Source: Longilinea arvoryzae (GTDB taxonomy: Bacteria > Chloroflexota > Anaerolineae > Anaerolineales > Anaerolineaceae). Taken from it: a stretch of DNA of 64,000 bases. How positions within the stretch are numbered: position 1 is the first letter of the stretch; every line of letters starts with the position of its first letter. Position numbers and translations under genes: made by a program. The DNA lies in assembly GCF_001050235.1 (NCBI RefSeq), contig NZ_DF967972.1, positions 2,803,901-2,867,900 of the forward strand, written 5' to 3'. Shown here one piece after another: positions 44,331 through 53,511 of the stretch. The notes beneath the pieces were generated by a model. It saw nothing but the letters and a program-made list of their open reading frames with translations, was not told the DNA's origin and ran no database searches.

Positions 44331-46437
44331 TCATCCTCCGTTGCTTCAATGATAGGACCCCGATCATTATCCATCCCGTCAGAGCAAGTCCCCAGCCCAG
44401 GTAAACGGAAATTGGATGAAAAACAAACTCGATTTGGTGCAATCCGCCATTCAGGCGAACGCTGCGCAGCGCGCCTTGATAAGGCTGGATATCCGTGGAC
44501 TGTCCGTCCACCCTGGCCTGCCAACCCGGATACACCACATCCGAGAGAACAAGCGTTCCCGGACCTTGCGCCTGAAGGGAAACCCGATTTGCGGTGTAGT
44601 CGAGAATTTCAACGCTTCGCACTCCCCCGGAATCGGACTCCACCCAGGCTCGTTCGCGATAATCGCTGTTCTCATAGACCTGAATACCGTTCACAACCTG
44701 GACCCATTTCAATCCAGCGGTCGACAGCGGAAATGCCGATAGGACATATTTCGTGTTGAGGACGCCCAGCAGCTTCGCATTCGGCGAATAGGCGGCATTA
44801 TCCTTCTGCGGATCGCCTCCGGTGAAAGGCGGCAGGGTCACGCTGTAGCTGTGAATCGGGATACCGCTTGCTGCGGAGAACAGCTTAACGTACGAACGGA
44901 GCTGCATCGGATCGATCCCATCTACGAGATCCAGGTTCTGTTGTACCGCAATATATTGCGGAAGGCTAAAGGATGGTGAATAAACGCGATAAAGGTCTCC
45001 CGATTTTGGCGCGACGACCTGCAATAAATCGGCAAAAGGTCCGTAAACATCGGCTGGCTTCTTGCGCGTCATGATGCTGGCGTCCATGCCGCCCATTTCA
45101 ATGATAATTAATAGCAAGAAAACACACTGACTGATCTCGACTCGCAGCCAACGTTTTTCCGCTGCCAGGATGGCCAAGAAACCGAACAAAAGAGCCACGC
45201 CGGCCCACAGGAAGGGCTCGTAATACCCTCCCAGATACAAGCCCATTCCGGCCGCAATCAGCAGTGGAAACGCCACGAAAGGGACCATGAAAAAGACCGG
45301 TTCGGGTTTTTGCTCCACTTTTGTCTGCGATAAATATTCCAGGGCGTATCCCGTCAGGACCGCAAAGGAAAATCCGCACAGAAATAATGCCCGCGCCGGT
45401 ACGCGCAATAAAGAAAAACCGGGTAAACCGCTGATGAATGCGTAACCTGGAACGACCTCGCCCAGCGACGCTGCCAGGCTCAAGGCCAACACCGCCAGCC
45501 AGAACCAGACCCGCCGGCGCAAATCCGGAACAGCCAGTGTGAAAATCAACACCAGCCAGGGCAATGCACCGGCGTACAATTCCCATTCGGCGTAACTTCC
45601 CATGGAGGGAACGAACACTCCCAACAGGTTGGCAGCGGGCAGGGAGATGCCCACCCGTTCGCCGGCGGTCATTTCTGCGCGCGTGGTCAGCGGCACCAGT
45701 TCGAGCAGCGGCAGCCAGAGCGGCGCGGTTAACACCCCAACCACCAGTCCCTGTAGAATCGCTCCGCCCAACCAGACTATGAATTTCCGGGCTTTCGGGC
45801 TGCTTCTTTGGCGGAAAAATTCTCGCAGCGAGTAGAAAAGCCACAGGATGGCAGCATACGGCGCCCAGCGGATATCGGCCAGGGCCAGTAACGCCAACGC
45901 TATTCCGGGCGCGATTGTCCAGATCATCGAACCGCGATGTTCGATGCGCTTGAATTCCGCCCACAGCACCCACGGCGTCAGACAGACTGCGTAGGTCAGA
46001 GTTAAATGGCCGGCCGCAAAATGGGCCATCAGTTTGGGCATCGCCTGAAACACGACCCCGGCAGTCAATGCGGGCCAATCGCTCAGGCCATTCTGCCGCA
46101 GGAACAGGTACATTCCCAGGCCGGCCAGGATCATGTGCAACGCCGTCACCAGGTTAAAACCCAGCGGCAGCGGGAAGAGCAGCGCCAGCCAGCCCGGCGG
46201 GTAGTGCAGGCCGGATAATGGGTTCGCTGCAAAGGGGTACCCCCCAAAGAGCAGCGGTGACCAGAGCGGTAATTCGCCGTCCAAAAGGTTGCGGCGCAGG
46301 AATTCAGCGTTCGGCAGGTGGCTGATGACCAGGTCGGAATAGTCTCCGCGCACCGGAAAGGCAAAGTCCCCTCTCAGGTAGACCAAAAATGCCAGCGGGA
46401 TCACCAATAAAATCAGGTACTTCCACGACTTCTTCAT
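44311..46437 (-). CDS. YfhO-like polytopic membrane protein (copy 2)
   Basis: A 708-residue paralogue of the YfhO-like protein at 40397-42703. LPLWSPLLFGGYPFAANP and YPPGWLALL near the N-terminus, about 12 helices, a soluble region (about residues 480-660) and a C-terminal SDVVYPGWQARVDGQ block followed by a last helix match it. The probable role is transfer of sugars outside the membrane, inferred from YfhO and GT-C resemblance. Its start overlaps the partner gene upstream by four bases. Confidence 0.84.
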   Translation of the reverse strand: MKKSWKYLILLVIPLAFLVYLRGDFAFPVRGDYSDLVISHLPNAEFLRRNLLDGELPLWSPLLFGGYPFAANPLSGLHYPPGWLALLFPLPLGFNLVTALHMILAGLGMYLFLRQNGLSDWPALTAGVVFQAMPKLMAHFAAGHLTLTYAVCLTPWVLWAEFKRIEHRGSMIWTIAPGIALALLALADIRWAPYAAILWLFYSLREFFRQRSSPKARKFIVWLGGAILQGLVVGVLTAPLWLPLLELVPLTTRAEMTAGERVGISLPAANLLGVFVPSMGSYAEWELYAGALPWLVLIFTLAVPDLRRRVWFWLAVLALSLAASLGEVVPGYAFISGLPGFSLLRVPARALFLCGFSFAVLTGYALEYLSQTKVEQKPEPVFFMVPFVAFPLLIAAGMGLYLGGYYEPFLWAGVALLFGFLAILAAEKRWLRVEISQCVFLLLIIIEMGGMDASIMTRKKPADVYGPFADLLQVVAPKSGDLYRVYSPSFSLPQYIAVQQNLDLVDGIDPMQLRSYVKLFSAASGIPIHSYSVTLPPFTGGDPQKDNAAYSPNAKLLGVLNTKYVLSAFPLSTAGLKWVQVVNGIQVYENSDYRERAWVESDSGGVRSVEILDYTANRVSLQAQGPGTLVLSDVVYPGWQARVDGQSTDIQPYQGALRSVRLNGGLHQIEFVFHPISVYLGWGLALTGWIMIGVLSLKQRRMNAGSRE

Positions 46438-47954
46438 GGTCCGGCCTGCAGTTCGAACAATTTCACGCCATCCTCCTGGTAAACCAGAACCATCCCGGCC
46501 GGCAGGTTAACCGGAAGTACGCCATAAGCATCTTCCCGCGGCCCCCACAGGATCCATTTCACACCCCGCGCACGCGCCCAGGCCAGGTCACCGGCATTCA
46601 TTGAATTTTCGAAAAAGCCCTCGACGGCCGTTTTCTCTGCCGGAGCGTTCACCGTTTCAAACGGGTGCCCGTAGATGACGCGCCGTCCGGTATAGGCCGG
46701 AATAAAGAGCCCGCTTTCGGGAGATGCGAGCACGATATCATCCGCCTGGCTGTTTTGCGCCAGATATCGATACACGTCCATCTCGGCCACCCGGATGAGC
46801 ATACTCGGCTCGCCATTTTTAACGGACAACACGCCGCCCAACAGGATGATTCCAAGCGTTGGCAGCGTCAAACCAATGGCCGCAATACCAATCCATTTCT
46901 TACGCCGGGTTTTGAGTTCGGCCAATCCAAATGCCGCCAATCCGGCCACTGGGATCATGTATCCCAGCATAAACCTGCGCTGCAGATTAAACGGCAGGTA
47001 AATGAGAAGCAGGCCGAGTATGAGCCAACCGCTCAACAGGATTACCGGGCGATTGCGAGATCGAAACGATTGGACAATTCCCCATATCGCCAGGACCAGT
47101 AGGGGCATGAATGAAATCAAGAAATCCCAGATTGCGGGAGATGGAGTCTGATTTTGCGCATCCCAGATTACCAGGATGGGATCGGTGCGGATCACGATGA
47201 ACTGATAAAGGATCGCCAGACCGCCGGTGAACAGGAAAACCAGCGGCGTCTGCCATTGGATGGTCTTCTTCGTGAGAAAGTCATACAGGCTCACTCCGAA
47301 CACCACCACAATGGTCACCACAACTGCAAATGGAAGGACGATGCCCAGTGCAAGGCCGGCCAGGGCTAACCAAGGGATGTGTTTCCTTTGAAAAGGCCGC
47401 CCGTCCCGGGCCAGAAACCAGAGCATAATGGCCAGCGCCAGGCTAAAGTGCGGACTGGAATACATTGCCAGGAACGGGTAGGCTTCAGCCACCCAAAAAT
47501 CGGATGTAAATCCGCCTTCCAGGGCCACCAGCCAGCCCAGGCCAGACCCCATTCCGGCGAACAGGAATGCCCAGAAGGCTACTTTTGGCCGGTCCTTGAA
47601 GATGTTGGTGAAGAACACTTTCATTGCCGCCAAAAGCAAGCCCGCCGATAATACGCGGGCCAGGTGGAAAACAAGAATGGGTGAAAGCGAAAGCCAGCGG
47701 GACAAATGACCAAGAAACAGGTAGAACAGAAACAAATAAGCGCCCGGATTGGGTTGAGCGGAATAAGGTAATTGAAAACGCCACGCGCCCTGCCAGCCCT
47801 CTTGCATCTTGGCCAGGTACGTGTTGCCATCCAATGGATTGAATAAGAATCCTCCAAAAATCGTACCGGAGCCGGTCAGGGTTTGTGCAATTAAATATGG
47901 GGAAATGATCAACACCAGGATCGCAGCGCTCGCAAACAAGTACCGGTTTCGCAT
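46434..47954 (-). CDS. Polytopic membrane protein, partner of YfhO-like protein (copy 2)
   Basis: A 506-residue protein with about 11 helices and a soluble C-terminal tail (ARGVKWILWGPREDAYG). It is homologous to the gene at 42708-44330 and opens the four-gene block. ATG 47954 is used because GAGGGA lies upstream; a longer in-frame extension runs over the predicted promoter. No named family is evident. Pairing with a YfhO-like gene twice suggests the two proteins work as a unit. Confidence 0.78.
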   Translation of the reverse strand: MRNRYLFASAAILVLIISPYLIAQTLTGSGTIFGGFLFNPLDGNTYLAKMQEGWQGAWRFQLPYSAQPNPGAYLFLFYLFLGHLSRWLSLSPILVFHLARVLSAGLLLAAMKVFFTNIFKDRPKVAFWAFLFAGMGSGLGWLVALEGGFTSDFWVAEAYPFLAMYSSPHFSLALAIMLWFLARDGRPFQRKHIPWLALAGLALGIVLPFAVVVTIVVVFGVSLYDFLTKKTIQWQTPLVFLFTGGLAILYQFIVIRTDPILVIWDAQNQTPSPAIWDFLISFMPLLVLAIWGIVQSFRSRNRPVILLSGWLILGLLLIYLPFNLQRRFMLGYMIPVAGLAAFGLAELKTRRKKWIGIAAIGLTLPTLGIILLGGVLSVKNGEPSMLIRVAEMDVYRYLAQNSQADDIVLASPESGLFIPAYTGRRVIYGHPFETVNAPAEKTAVEGFFENSMNAGDLAWARARGVKWILWGPREDAYGVLPVNLPAGMVLVYQEDGVKLFELQAGP

Positions 47955-47970
47955 ATTCCCTCTTTTCCAA

Positions 47971-47999
47971 AGTATACTTGAGGTGATATCAACGGACAA
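47971..47999 (-). promoter_or_regulatory. Predicted promoter of the membrane-protein block
   Basis: Minus-strand TTGTCC (47994-47999) and TATACT (47971-47976) with a 17-base spacer, ending 16 bases before ATG 47954. The expected leader of about 10 bases holds the GAGGGA ribosome site. Confidence 0.6.
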
Positions 48000-48040
48000 T
48001 CCAATCCGACTTACTTTTCAAATCTGTCGACCTGTTAAGC

Positions 48041-48069
48041 TTGCCAAGCCGGGTTTCGCCTTCTATAAT
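48041..48069 (+). promoter_or_regulatory. Strong promoter predicting a leaderless mRNA
   Basis: TTGCCA (48041-48046), a 17-base spacer and a perfect TATAAT (48064-48069). The next gene's ATG is at 48076, only six bases after the -10, so transcription should begin at or next to the A of the start codon. There is no room for a ribosome site. Confidence 0.75.
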
Positions 48070-48075
48070 CGCTCT

Positions 48076-48777
48076 ATGAGCCTAAGCTTCCATCTATTTC
48101 AACTTCAGAAATTGGATACCCGGGTTTCCAATGCGACCAATCGCATTGCCGAGATCGACCGGTTGTTATCCCAAAATGAAGCACTCGTTCAGGCCCAAGG
48201 ATCTCTCGATTCCGCCGCCGAGACCCTGGATAGTATCCGGTCGAAGCTTCGAGAAATCGAAATATCCGTTCATAACAAACGTATCAAGACCGAACAATCC
48301 GAAGCCGCATTGTATGGCGGAACCGTTAAGAATCCCAAAGAATTGCAAGACCTGCAAACCGAGGTCACGACGCTCAAGCGAACCATCTCTCAGTTGGAGG
48401 ATGCCCAACTGGAAGTGATGGTTGCTCTGGAAGAAGCCGAACAGAATCATCGTGAAGCCGAAGCCCAGTTCAACCATGTCAAAGCCGAGCAGGCCGGACA
48501 GTTCGCCAGTCTCATGGGCGAAAAAAGCACCCTGCAAACCCTGCTCGACCGCTTGAGCATCGAACGCAAGGCGCTTGTCAGCCAGATCAATCCGGCGCTT
48601 CTGGAAACTTATACCCAATTAAGAAATTCGAAACGCGGGCTGGCAGTCGTTTCTGTCGAAGATAGCTGCTGCTCAGCCTGTGGCACCACCCTGACCGCTG
48701 CTGAAATCCAGGCGGCCCGATCTTCTTCCCACCTGGTGAATTGTTCGACATGCGGCAGAATCCTTTATGCTGGTTAA
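48076..48777 (+). CDS. Coiled-coil protein with C4 zinc ribbon (DUF164/CT398-like)
   Basis: A 233-residue protein with a long helical hairpin or coiled coil (about residues 8-175) and a C-terminal C4 zinc ribbon (SCCSACGTT and VNCSTCGRI). It resembles the DUF164/zf-RING_7 family, whose function is unknown. Its start at 48076 fits both the family start and the leaderless promoter; the frame further upstream has no support. The NACHT gene follows after 3 bases. Confidence 0.88.
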   Translation: MSLSFHLFQLQKLDTRVSNATNRIAEIDRLLSQNEALVQAQGSLDSAAETLDSIRSKLREIEISVHNKRIKTEQSEAALYGGTVKNPKELQDLQTEVTTLKRTISQLEDAQLEVMVALEEAEQNHREAEAQFNHVKAEQAGQFASLMGEKSTLQTLLDRLSIERKALVSQINPALLETYTQLRNSKRGLAVVSVEDSCCSACGTTLTAAEIQAARSSSHLVNCSTCGRILYAG

Positions 48778-48780
48778 TCC

Positions 48781-51303
48781 ATGGCGCATTTCAAATTCGA
48801 TTTCGTTTCCTTCCTGGCCGGTTTTGTAGCGGCGACCATTCTTTGGCTGCTGGTCTGGCGCCTGCGCGCCAATTGGTCGCAAATTCGGGATGCGTTGCGC
48901 AAGCAAAGCAGTTCGCTGCGCAAGAAGAATTTACTGGATGTCGAAACGTACCTGAAGCAGGGCTCTTACCGGCGCGCCCAAAAGCAGCACCTGGCCGCGG
49001 CCCTGTTTCCCCTCGAAGAAATCCTCATTCCGCCGCTCGTAATTGCCCCACCGGCGGCTCCGGATTCGAACGGAAATCTGAACGACGAATCCATGCTCGA
49101 ACAGGTGCTTCCTTATCTACCGGATTGGCCTGAACTTGGATCCGAATACGGTTATCTTACCCGGCCATTGAGTGAAATCGCGGCCCAGCACGCGGATCTT
49201 GCACTGATCGGACGGCCCGGAGTGGGCAAGACGACCACCCTGGCAGATCTGGCAATCTCGATCGTGCAAAAGAAAATCGAGGATTCGCGTTTATTGGAAA
49301 GCTTCCCAATTTTCCTGCATGTTTTGGATTTGAGTCCGATTCTGTTGGGGAATGAAGACGCGGCGCTCGCCCTGGTGAATGCCGTAACCGCGAAGACTGC
49401 CGTTACTTTACAAAAACAAGCCACCACCGCCGTCCGGGTCTCATTACAGGAAGGTCGCGCGCTTCTGCTGCTGGATGGTCTGGACGAACTTCCGCCGACC
49501 GATTTACCTGCCTATACGAAATACATCCAGAATCTCAAATCCCAATTTCCCAATCTGCAAATCATTGCTGCTTGCAGTGATGTTTACCTGGATGGCCTGC
49601 TCGGGCTGGGATTCACCCCCATCGCTGTCGCCTCGTGGACGCAATTACAGGTTCGCCAATTCGTGACCCGCTGGGGGCAAATCTGGAAAGAATTGATCCA
49701 CCCGCAAATCACCAAGGAATTGGATGTGCCACAGCCCGATCCTTTGGCCATGGAGAATTGGATCACCACTGAAGGTTCCTTCTACACGCCTTTCGAGTGG
49801 ACCGAATTGGTCTGGGGAGCCTATGCCGGCGATTTGTCGGGCAACCAACCTCAACGCGCCATCGCGGCCCACCTGAAGCGCGTCTCGCCGGACAAATCAC
49901 TGGAACCGCTTTTTGGGGCACTGGCATCTGAAATGTATTCATCCGGCAAAGCCAGTCTCTCCTTCGACCAAGCCGAAGATCTTCTAACCCGATTTTCGGG
50001 CAAGCATTCGGGTGAAGCGAGAGACGAAATTTCGGCCGCGCATGCAGAACTTGAAGCTGATCTTTCCGAAGAGAAGGGCAAGAAAAACGTTTCGGATCAA
50101 CTTCGCAAAGGAACCAAGGTCGTGGTTCAAACCCCCGGCGAAAAATTACTGCTGAAAGCCATCGAGCAAGGCTTGATCGCCGAATACGGAGAAAACCAGG
50201 TAGCCTTCACTTTTCAACTGATGGCTGCCTACCTCGCCGCTTCCTTCAACACCGCCGAAATCACTTCCATAAACCCGCAATGGTCATACAGCCTTTCCAT
50301 CGCCCAGTTCTGCGCCTGCGACGGCAAGAGTAGACCTGCGATTCTAAATTTCCTGAACCAGGATAATGATCCTCTTCGAACCAATCTATCCCGCGCAGGC
50401 CGCATTCTGGTCAGTACGCCGCCGAATTCCGAGCTGCGCATCCAGATCATGCGACATTTGATCGGTGAGATTTCCAGGGAACAATTGCCGTTCGGGACCC
50501 GGGCGCGGATGATGACCGCCTGCGCGATATCAAACGATCCAAGCGTCGCTCTGCTCTTCCGGCAATGGCTGAACGCCCCATCCGCCAATCTACGCCGTCT
50601 GGCCGCCCTGGGCAGCGGTCTGCTCAGGGATCCAAAGAGTGTCGGGGAACTTTCGAACCTGCTCGGCGATGCGGATTTTCACGTCCATTCGAGCGCAGCG
50701 CTGGCATTGACTGCCATTCCAGGTGATGGAGCGGCGAACTCGGTGTCTCTGGCCCTGTCCCAGGGAGTTGAGACCATCCGCCGCGCGGTCGCAGAAGCGC
50801 TGGCAGTTCAACCCGGGTCGACTGGCAGGGAGATCCTCAAGGAAGCCGTCACCATGGAGGATCTGCTCATCCGGCGCGCCGCCGTTTTTGGCCTGGCCAT
50901 GCTCCGCAACTCCTGGGCGCACGATCTTCTTTCCAAGGTGGCTGTCGAAGATGGCCAGTGGGTGGTACGCAACGCCGCCGCCCAGACGATCGAACAGCAC
51001 CAACAGCCAGACCCGCATATTCCCGTGCCAAAATTGCCCTTCTGGGAATCGCCCTGGTTGATCACCTTCGCCGGGAAACACGGCGAGGGCGTTTCACCGG
51101 ACGAGCCGCCGTTGAAGCTTCTGTTTCTGGCGCTTAATTCGGGGACCCCGGAAGATCGCGCCATGGCACTCGAATATTTGGAGCTGTTTGGCAGCGAGGA
51201 CGTTCGCAACGAAATTCGGAATCTACTTTCTCTCAAGGAAGAAGAGGTGTCCGAGAAAGCATTGCAGAGTCTGTGGTGTCTTTCGACGGGTTCTTCGAAT
51301 TAG
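48781..51303 (+). CDS. Membrane-anchored NACHT-type NTPase with HEAT-like repeats
   Basis: An 840-residue STAND-type protein. One N-terminal transmembrane helix (about residues 8-27) is followed by a basic stretch. A NACHT domain has Walker A GRPGVGKTT (about 144-152) and LLLLDGLDELP (about 229-239, Walker B). A helical middle region follows, and then HEAT-like repeats from about residue 560 to the end (LRRLAALGSGLL, VHSSAALALTAIP, IRRAVAEALA, VRNAAAQTIEQH). Such proteins act as sensors that change shape on ligand binding; bacterial relatives include defence and regulatory NTPases. No effector domain is visible. It has no clear ribosome site and depends on the zinc-ribbon gene upstream. Confidence 0.85.
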   Translation: MAHFKFDFVSFLAGFVAATILWLLVWRLRANWSQIRDALRKQSSSLRKKNLLDVETYLKQGSYRRAQKQHLAAALFPLEEILIPPLVIAPPAAPDSNGNLNDESMLEQVLPYLPDWPELGSEYGYLTRPLSEIAAQHADLALIGRPGVGKTTTLADLAISIVQKKIEDSRLLESFPIFLHVLDLSPILLGNEDAALALVNAVTAKTAVTLQKQATTAVRVSLQEGRALLLLDGLDELPPTDLPAYTKYIQNLKSQFPNLQIIAACSDVYLDGLLGLGFTPIAVASWTQLQVRQFVTRWGQIWKELIHPQITKELDVPQPDPLAMENWITTEGSFYTPFEWTELVWGAYAGDLSGNQPQRAIAAHLKRVSPDKSLEPLFGALASEMYSSGKASLSFDQAEDLLTRFSGKHSGEARDEISAAHAELEADLSEEKGKKNVSDQLRKGTKVVVQTPGEKLLLKAIEQGLIAEYGENQVAFTFQLMAAYLAASFNTAEITSINPQWSYSLSIAQFCACDGKSRPAILNFLNQDNDPLRTNLSRAGRILVSTPPNSELRIQIMRHLIGEISREQLPFGTRARMMTACAISNDPSVALLFRQWLNAPSANLRRLAALGSGLLRDPKSVGELSNLLGDADFHVHSSAALALTAIPGDGAANSVSLALSQGVETIRRAVAEALAVQPGSTGREILKEAVTMEDLLIRRAAVFGLAMLRNSWAHDLLSKVAVEDGQWVVRNAAAQTIEQHQQPDPHIPVPKLPFWESPWLITFAGKHGEGVSPDEPPLKLLFLALNSGTPEDRAMALEYLELFGSEDVRNEIRNLLSLKEEEVSEKALQSLWCLSTGSSN

Positions 51304-51305
51304 GG

Positions 51306-51347
51306 AAAAAAAAGAACCGCGGTGTCTTTCTCACACCGCGGTTTTGA
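51306..51347. terminator. Bidirectional rho-independent terminator
   Basis: An 11-base perfect stem (AACCGCGGTGT with ACACCGCGGTT), a 7-base loop, an A-tract on the left and TTTT on the right. It serves the NACHT gene and the convergent yggU, whose stop is at 51349. Confidence 0.92.
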
Positions 51348-51348
51348 T

Positions 51349-51663
51349 TTACTTGACTTGTTTGACGATTCGTTCCTGAACCGTGTCGGCATCCAGGCCG
51401 ATCACGGAGATCAACTTATCCCGGCCGGTTTGCCCGGCGACGATATCCAACTGGCTGACCTTCACGTCCAGCAATTTGGCCAGGTATTCAAGCAATGTCT
51501 CGTTTGCCTGGCCATCCACAGGCGCTGACGTGATCCGAATTTTGATCGTCCCGTCGTCCAGTATCTCTTGGATTTCATTCTTGCTCGCGCGCGTGGTCAC
51601 ACGCACGGCAATGGCAGCCCCCGTTTGCCCGTTATGCAGGTGGAAATGTCTGGATTCTGTCAT
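51349..51663 (-). CDS. yggU: DUF167/YggU family protein
   Basis: A 104-residue YggU homologue of unknown function. VTTRASKNEI near the N-terminus and the ITSAPVDGQANETLLEYLAKLLDV block are the family signature. It is the last gene of the pgeF-yggS-yggT-yggU unit, 4 bases after yggT. Confidence 0.94.
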   Translation of the reverse strand: MTESRHFHLHNGQTGAAIAVRVTTRASKNEIQEILDDGTIKIRITSAPVDGQANETLLEYLAKLLDVKVSQLDIVAGQTGRDKLISVIGLDADTVQERIVKQVK

Positions 51664-51667
51664 AGTC

Positions 51668-51928
51668 CTATCCGATGAAGTTCAGAATGCTAACGATGAC
51701 CCATTCAGCAGCTTGGAGAAGCAAGAGCAAAATCAATGGACTGAAGTCCAAATTCATGATGGGAGGTACAACCCGCCGGATGGGGTTGAGCATCGGTCCA
51801 ATGATCCTTCCGATAAATGCCCGCACCGGGTGATATGGCGACATGAAGTAGGATAAAATCACTTCGGCTACCACGAGGATGGATAAGGCCCAGATGATGA
51901 AATGAACGATCTGTATGACGAGTCCCAT
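51668..51928 (-). CDS. yggT: YggT family membrane protein
   Basis: An 86-residue protein with two helices (about residues 4-26 and 60-82) and the conserved loop RIIGPMLNPIRRVVPP. YggT proteins are linked to osmotic tolerance, cell division and plastid thylakoid organisation; the molecular role is unknown. AAGGAAAG precedes the ATG. Confidence 0.93.
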   Translation of the reverse strand: MGLVIQIVHFIIWALSILVVAEVILSYFMSPYHPVRAFIGRIIGPMLNPIRRVVPPIMNLDFSPLILLLLLQAAEWVIVSILNFIG

Positions 51929-51974
51929 AAAAGCTTTCCTTTGTGCTCTATTATAGTCTTGCTTTATGGAATGG

Positions 51975-52712
51975 TTAACCCGAAATCCACGCCGGCCTGG
52001 GACCCAGGATCGCCTGACCGATGCGAATGAAAGATGCGCCTTCCTGAATTCCGGTCTCGAAATCCGCGCTGGTGCCCATGGATAACTCCCGCCAATCTGT
52101 TGCCGGGAAACGCGCAGCCAGGTAATCCCGCAGACGAGCCAGGCGGGCGAAATAAGGGCGTACCGTCTCAGGATTCTCCGCCAGGGGCGGCATGGTCATC
52201 AATCCGTGCACATCCAACCGCGAGCAGGCCAAAACCTCTTCGATTTCCAATGATAGCGCTTCCCAATGGCTTCCATCCCAGGCTGCCCAACCGCTCTTGC
52301 TTTCTTCCGAGCTGACGTTCATCTCCAGCAAAACGGGCAGATCGCGGCCTCTCTCTTCCAGGGCCCGGTTCAACTTGAGAGCCAGTTCCAGGCTGTCGAT
52401 CGAATGAACGTAATCCGCCATTTCAGCAACGATTTTCACCTTCCGGGATTGAATATGCCCGATCATGTGCCACTGGATGCCAGAGAAAACTGAAAGCGCC
52501 TGGCGTTTGGGTTCGATCTCCTCGGCGTAATTTTCGCCAAATAACTTCACGCCTGCCCGCGCCGCATTCTCGACGACTTCGACAGGCTGGCGTTTGCTGA
52601 CCACCAGCAGTTTGATCGATTCTGGAGTTCGATTGGCGGATACGGCCGCTTTACGAATCCGCTCCTCGATGCGCTGCAGGTTGCCTCGAATTTGTTCTTC
52701 AGTCAAGCTCAT
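51975..52712 (-). CDS. yggS: Pyridoxal phosphate homeostasis protein
   Basis: A 245-residue YggS/PROSC homologue that binds pyridoxal phosphate on an alanine-racemase-like TIM barrel and balances B6 vitamers. LLVVSKRQPVE contains the PLP lysine, and LFGENYAEE, WHMIGHIQSRK and LSMGTSADFETGI are family motifs. Its ATG overlaps the pgeF stop by four bases. Confidence 0.96.
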   Translation of the reverse strand: MSLTEEQIRGNLQRIEERIRKAAVSANRTPESIKLLVVSKRQPVEVVENAARAGVKLFGENYAEEIEPKRQALSVFSGIQWHMIGHIQSRKVKIVAEMADYVHSIDSLELALKLNRALEERGRDLPVLLEMNVSSEESKSGWAAWDGSHWEALSLEIEEVLACSRLDVHGLMTMPPLAENPETVRPYFARLARLRDYLAARFPATDWRELSMGTSADFETGIQEGASFIRIGQAILGPRPAWISG

Positions 52713-53506
52713 CGGTTTCCGTCCGCCTTCAATGCCAGAATGGCGCCAAAGCGCCCCGTGTTACCCTGTTCCGCCCGGTGCGAATACCAATCTTCGATAT
52801 GGCAGGCTGTGCAGATCCCCGCGATTTCGATATGCCGAACGCCGGCTTTTTCGAGCAGAATCTGGTTCGTTTTCCACAAATCGAGCTTGAATCTGCCGTG
52901 CTGGGATCGCAGGACTTCCCCGGTCCGCTCTTCCAGGACTGCTTTAATGCGATCCGCCACATCCACGCCAACTTCATAATGGTCCGGGCCAATGGATGGA
53001 CCGATGCCGGCGTAGATGTTTTCGACTTTGCACGCGTAGCGGGCCTGCATGGCGCGCACGGTTTGAGCGACGATGTTCTTGACGGTGCCCTGCCAGCCCG
53101 CGTGAGCCATGGCGACCACCTTCTTTTCAGGTTCGTAGAAAAATACCGGCACGCAATCTGCGAACCGCATGAACAAGGTGATCTCCGCGTGGTCGGTTGC
53201 GATGGCATCAGCCTTGCGATGCGGCGTATCCAGCGGTCGGGGCTGGTCCGTACAGATCACATCTACAGAGTGAACCTGCCAGACATCGAAAAGTGATTCG
53301 ACGGGCCGGTCCACGCTCTCGAAAATTCTGCGCCGGTTTTCAATCACGTTCTCACGGCTGTCGCCGTTCAACCCTCCAAGGTTCAAGGAAGCCCAGGGTC
53401 TGGGGCTGACGCCGCCCTGACGCGAATAGATACCCTGCACGACTTCATCTTCGGGAAAACTTTCAAAAGAAAAAAAACGCAAACCGTTCTTTTCAACGAT
53501 TGGCAT
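52709..53506 (-). CDS. pgeF: Peptidoglycan editing factor (YfiH/laccase-domain)
   Basis: A 265-residue multicopper-oxidase-fold protein of the YfiH/PgeF type, which corrects misincorporated serine in peptidoglycan precursors in E. coli. Metal-ligand blocks are visible: WQVHSVDV, RFADCVPVF, AMAHAGWQGTV and CTACHIEDWYSHR. ATG 53506 has AAAGGAT upstream and matches the family start; the frame extends further into the neighbouring gene without support. Confidence 0.94.
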   Translation of the reverse strand: MPIVEKNGLRFFSFESFPEDEVVQGIYSRQGGVSPRPWASLNLGGLNGDSRENVIENRRRIFESVDRPVESLFDVWQVHSVDVICTDQPRPLDTPHRKADAIATDHAEITLFMRFADCVPVFFYEPEKKVVAMAHAGWQGTVKNIVAQTVRAMQARYACKVENIYAGIGPSIGPDHYEVGVDVADRIKAVLEERTGEVLRSQHGRFKLDLWKTNQILLEKAGVRHIEIAGICTACHIEDWYSHRAEQGNTGRFGAILALKADGNR

Positions 53507-53511
53507 CCAAT

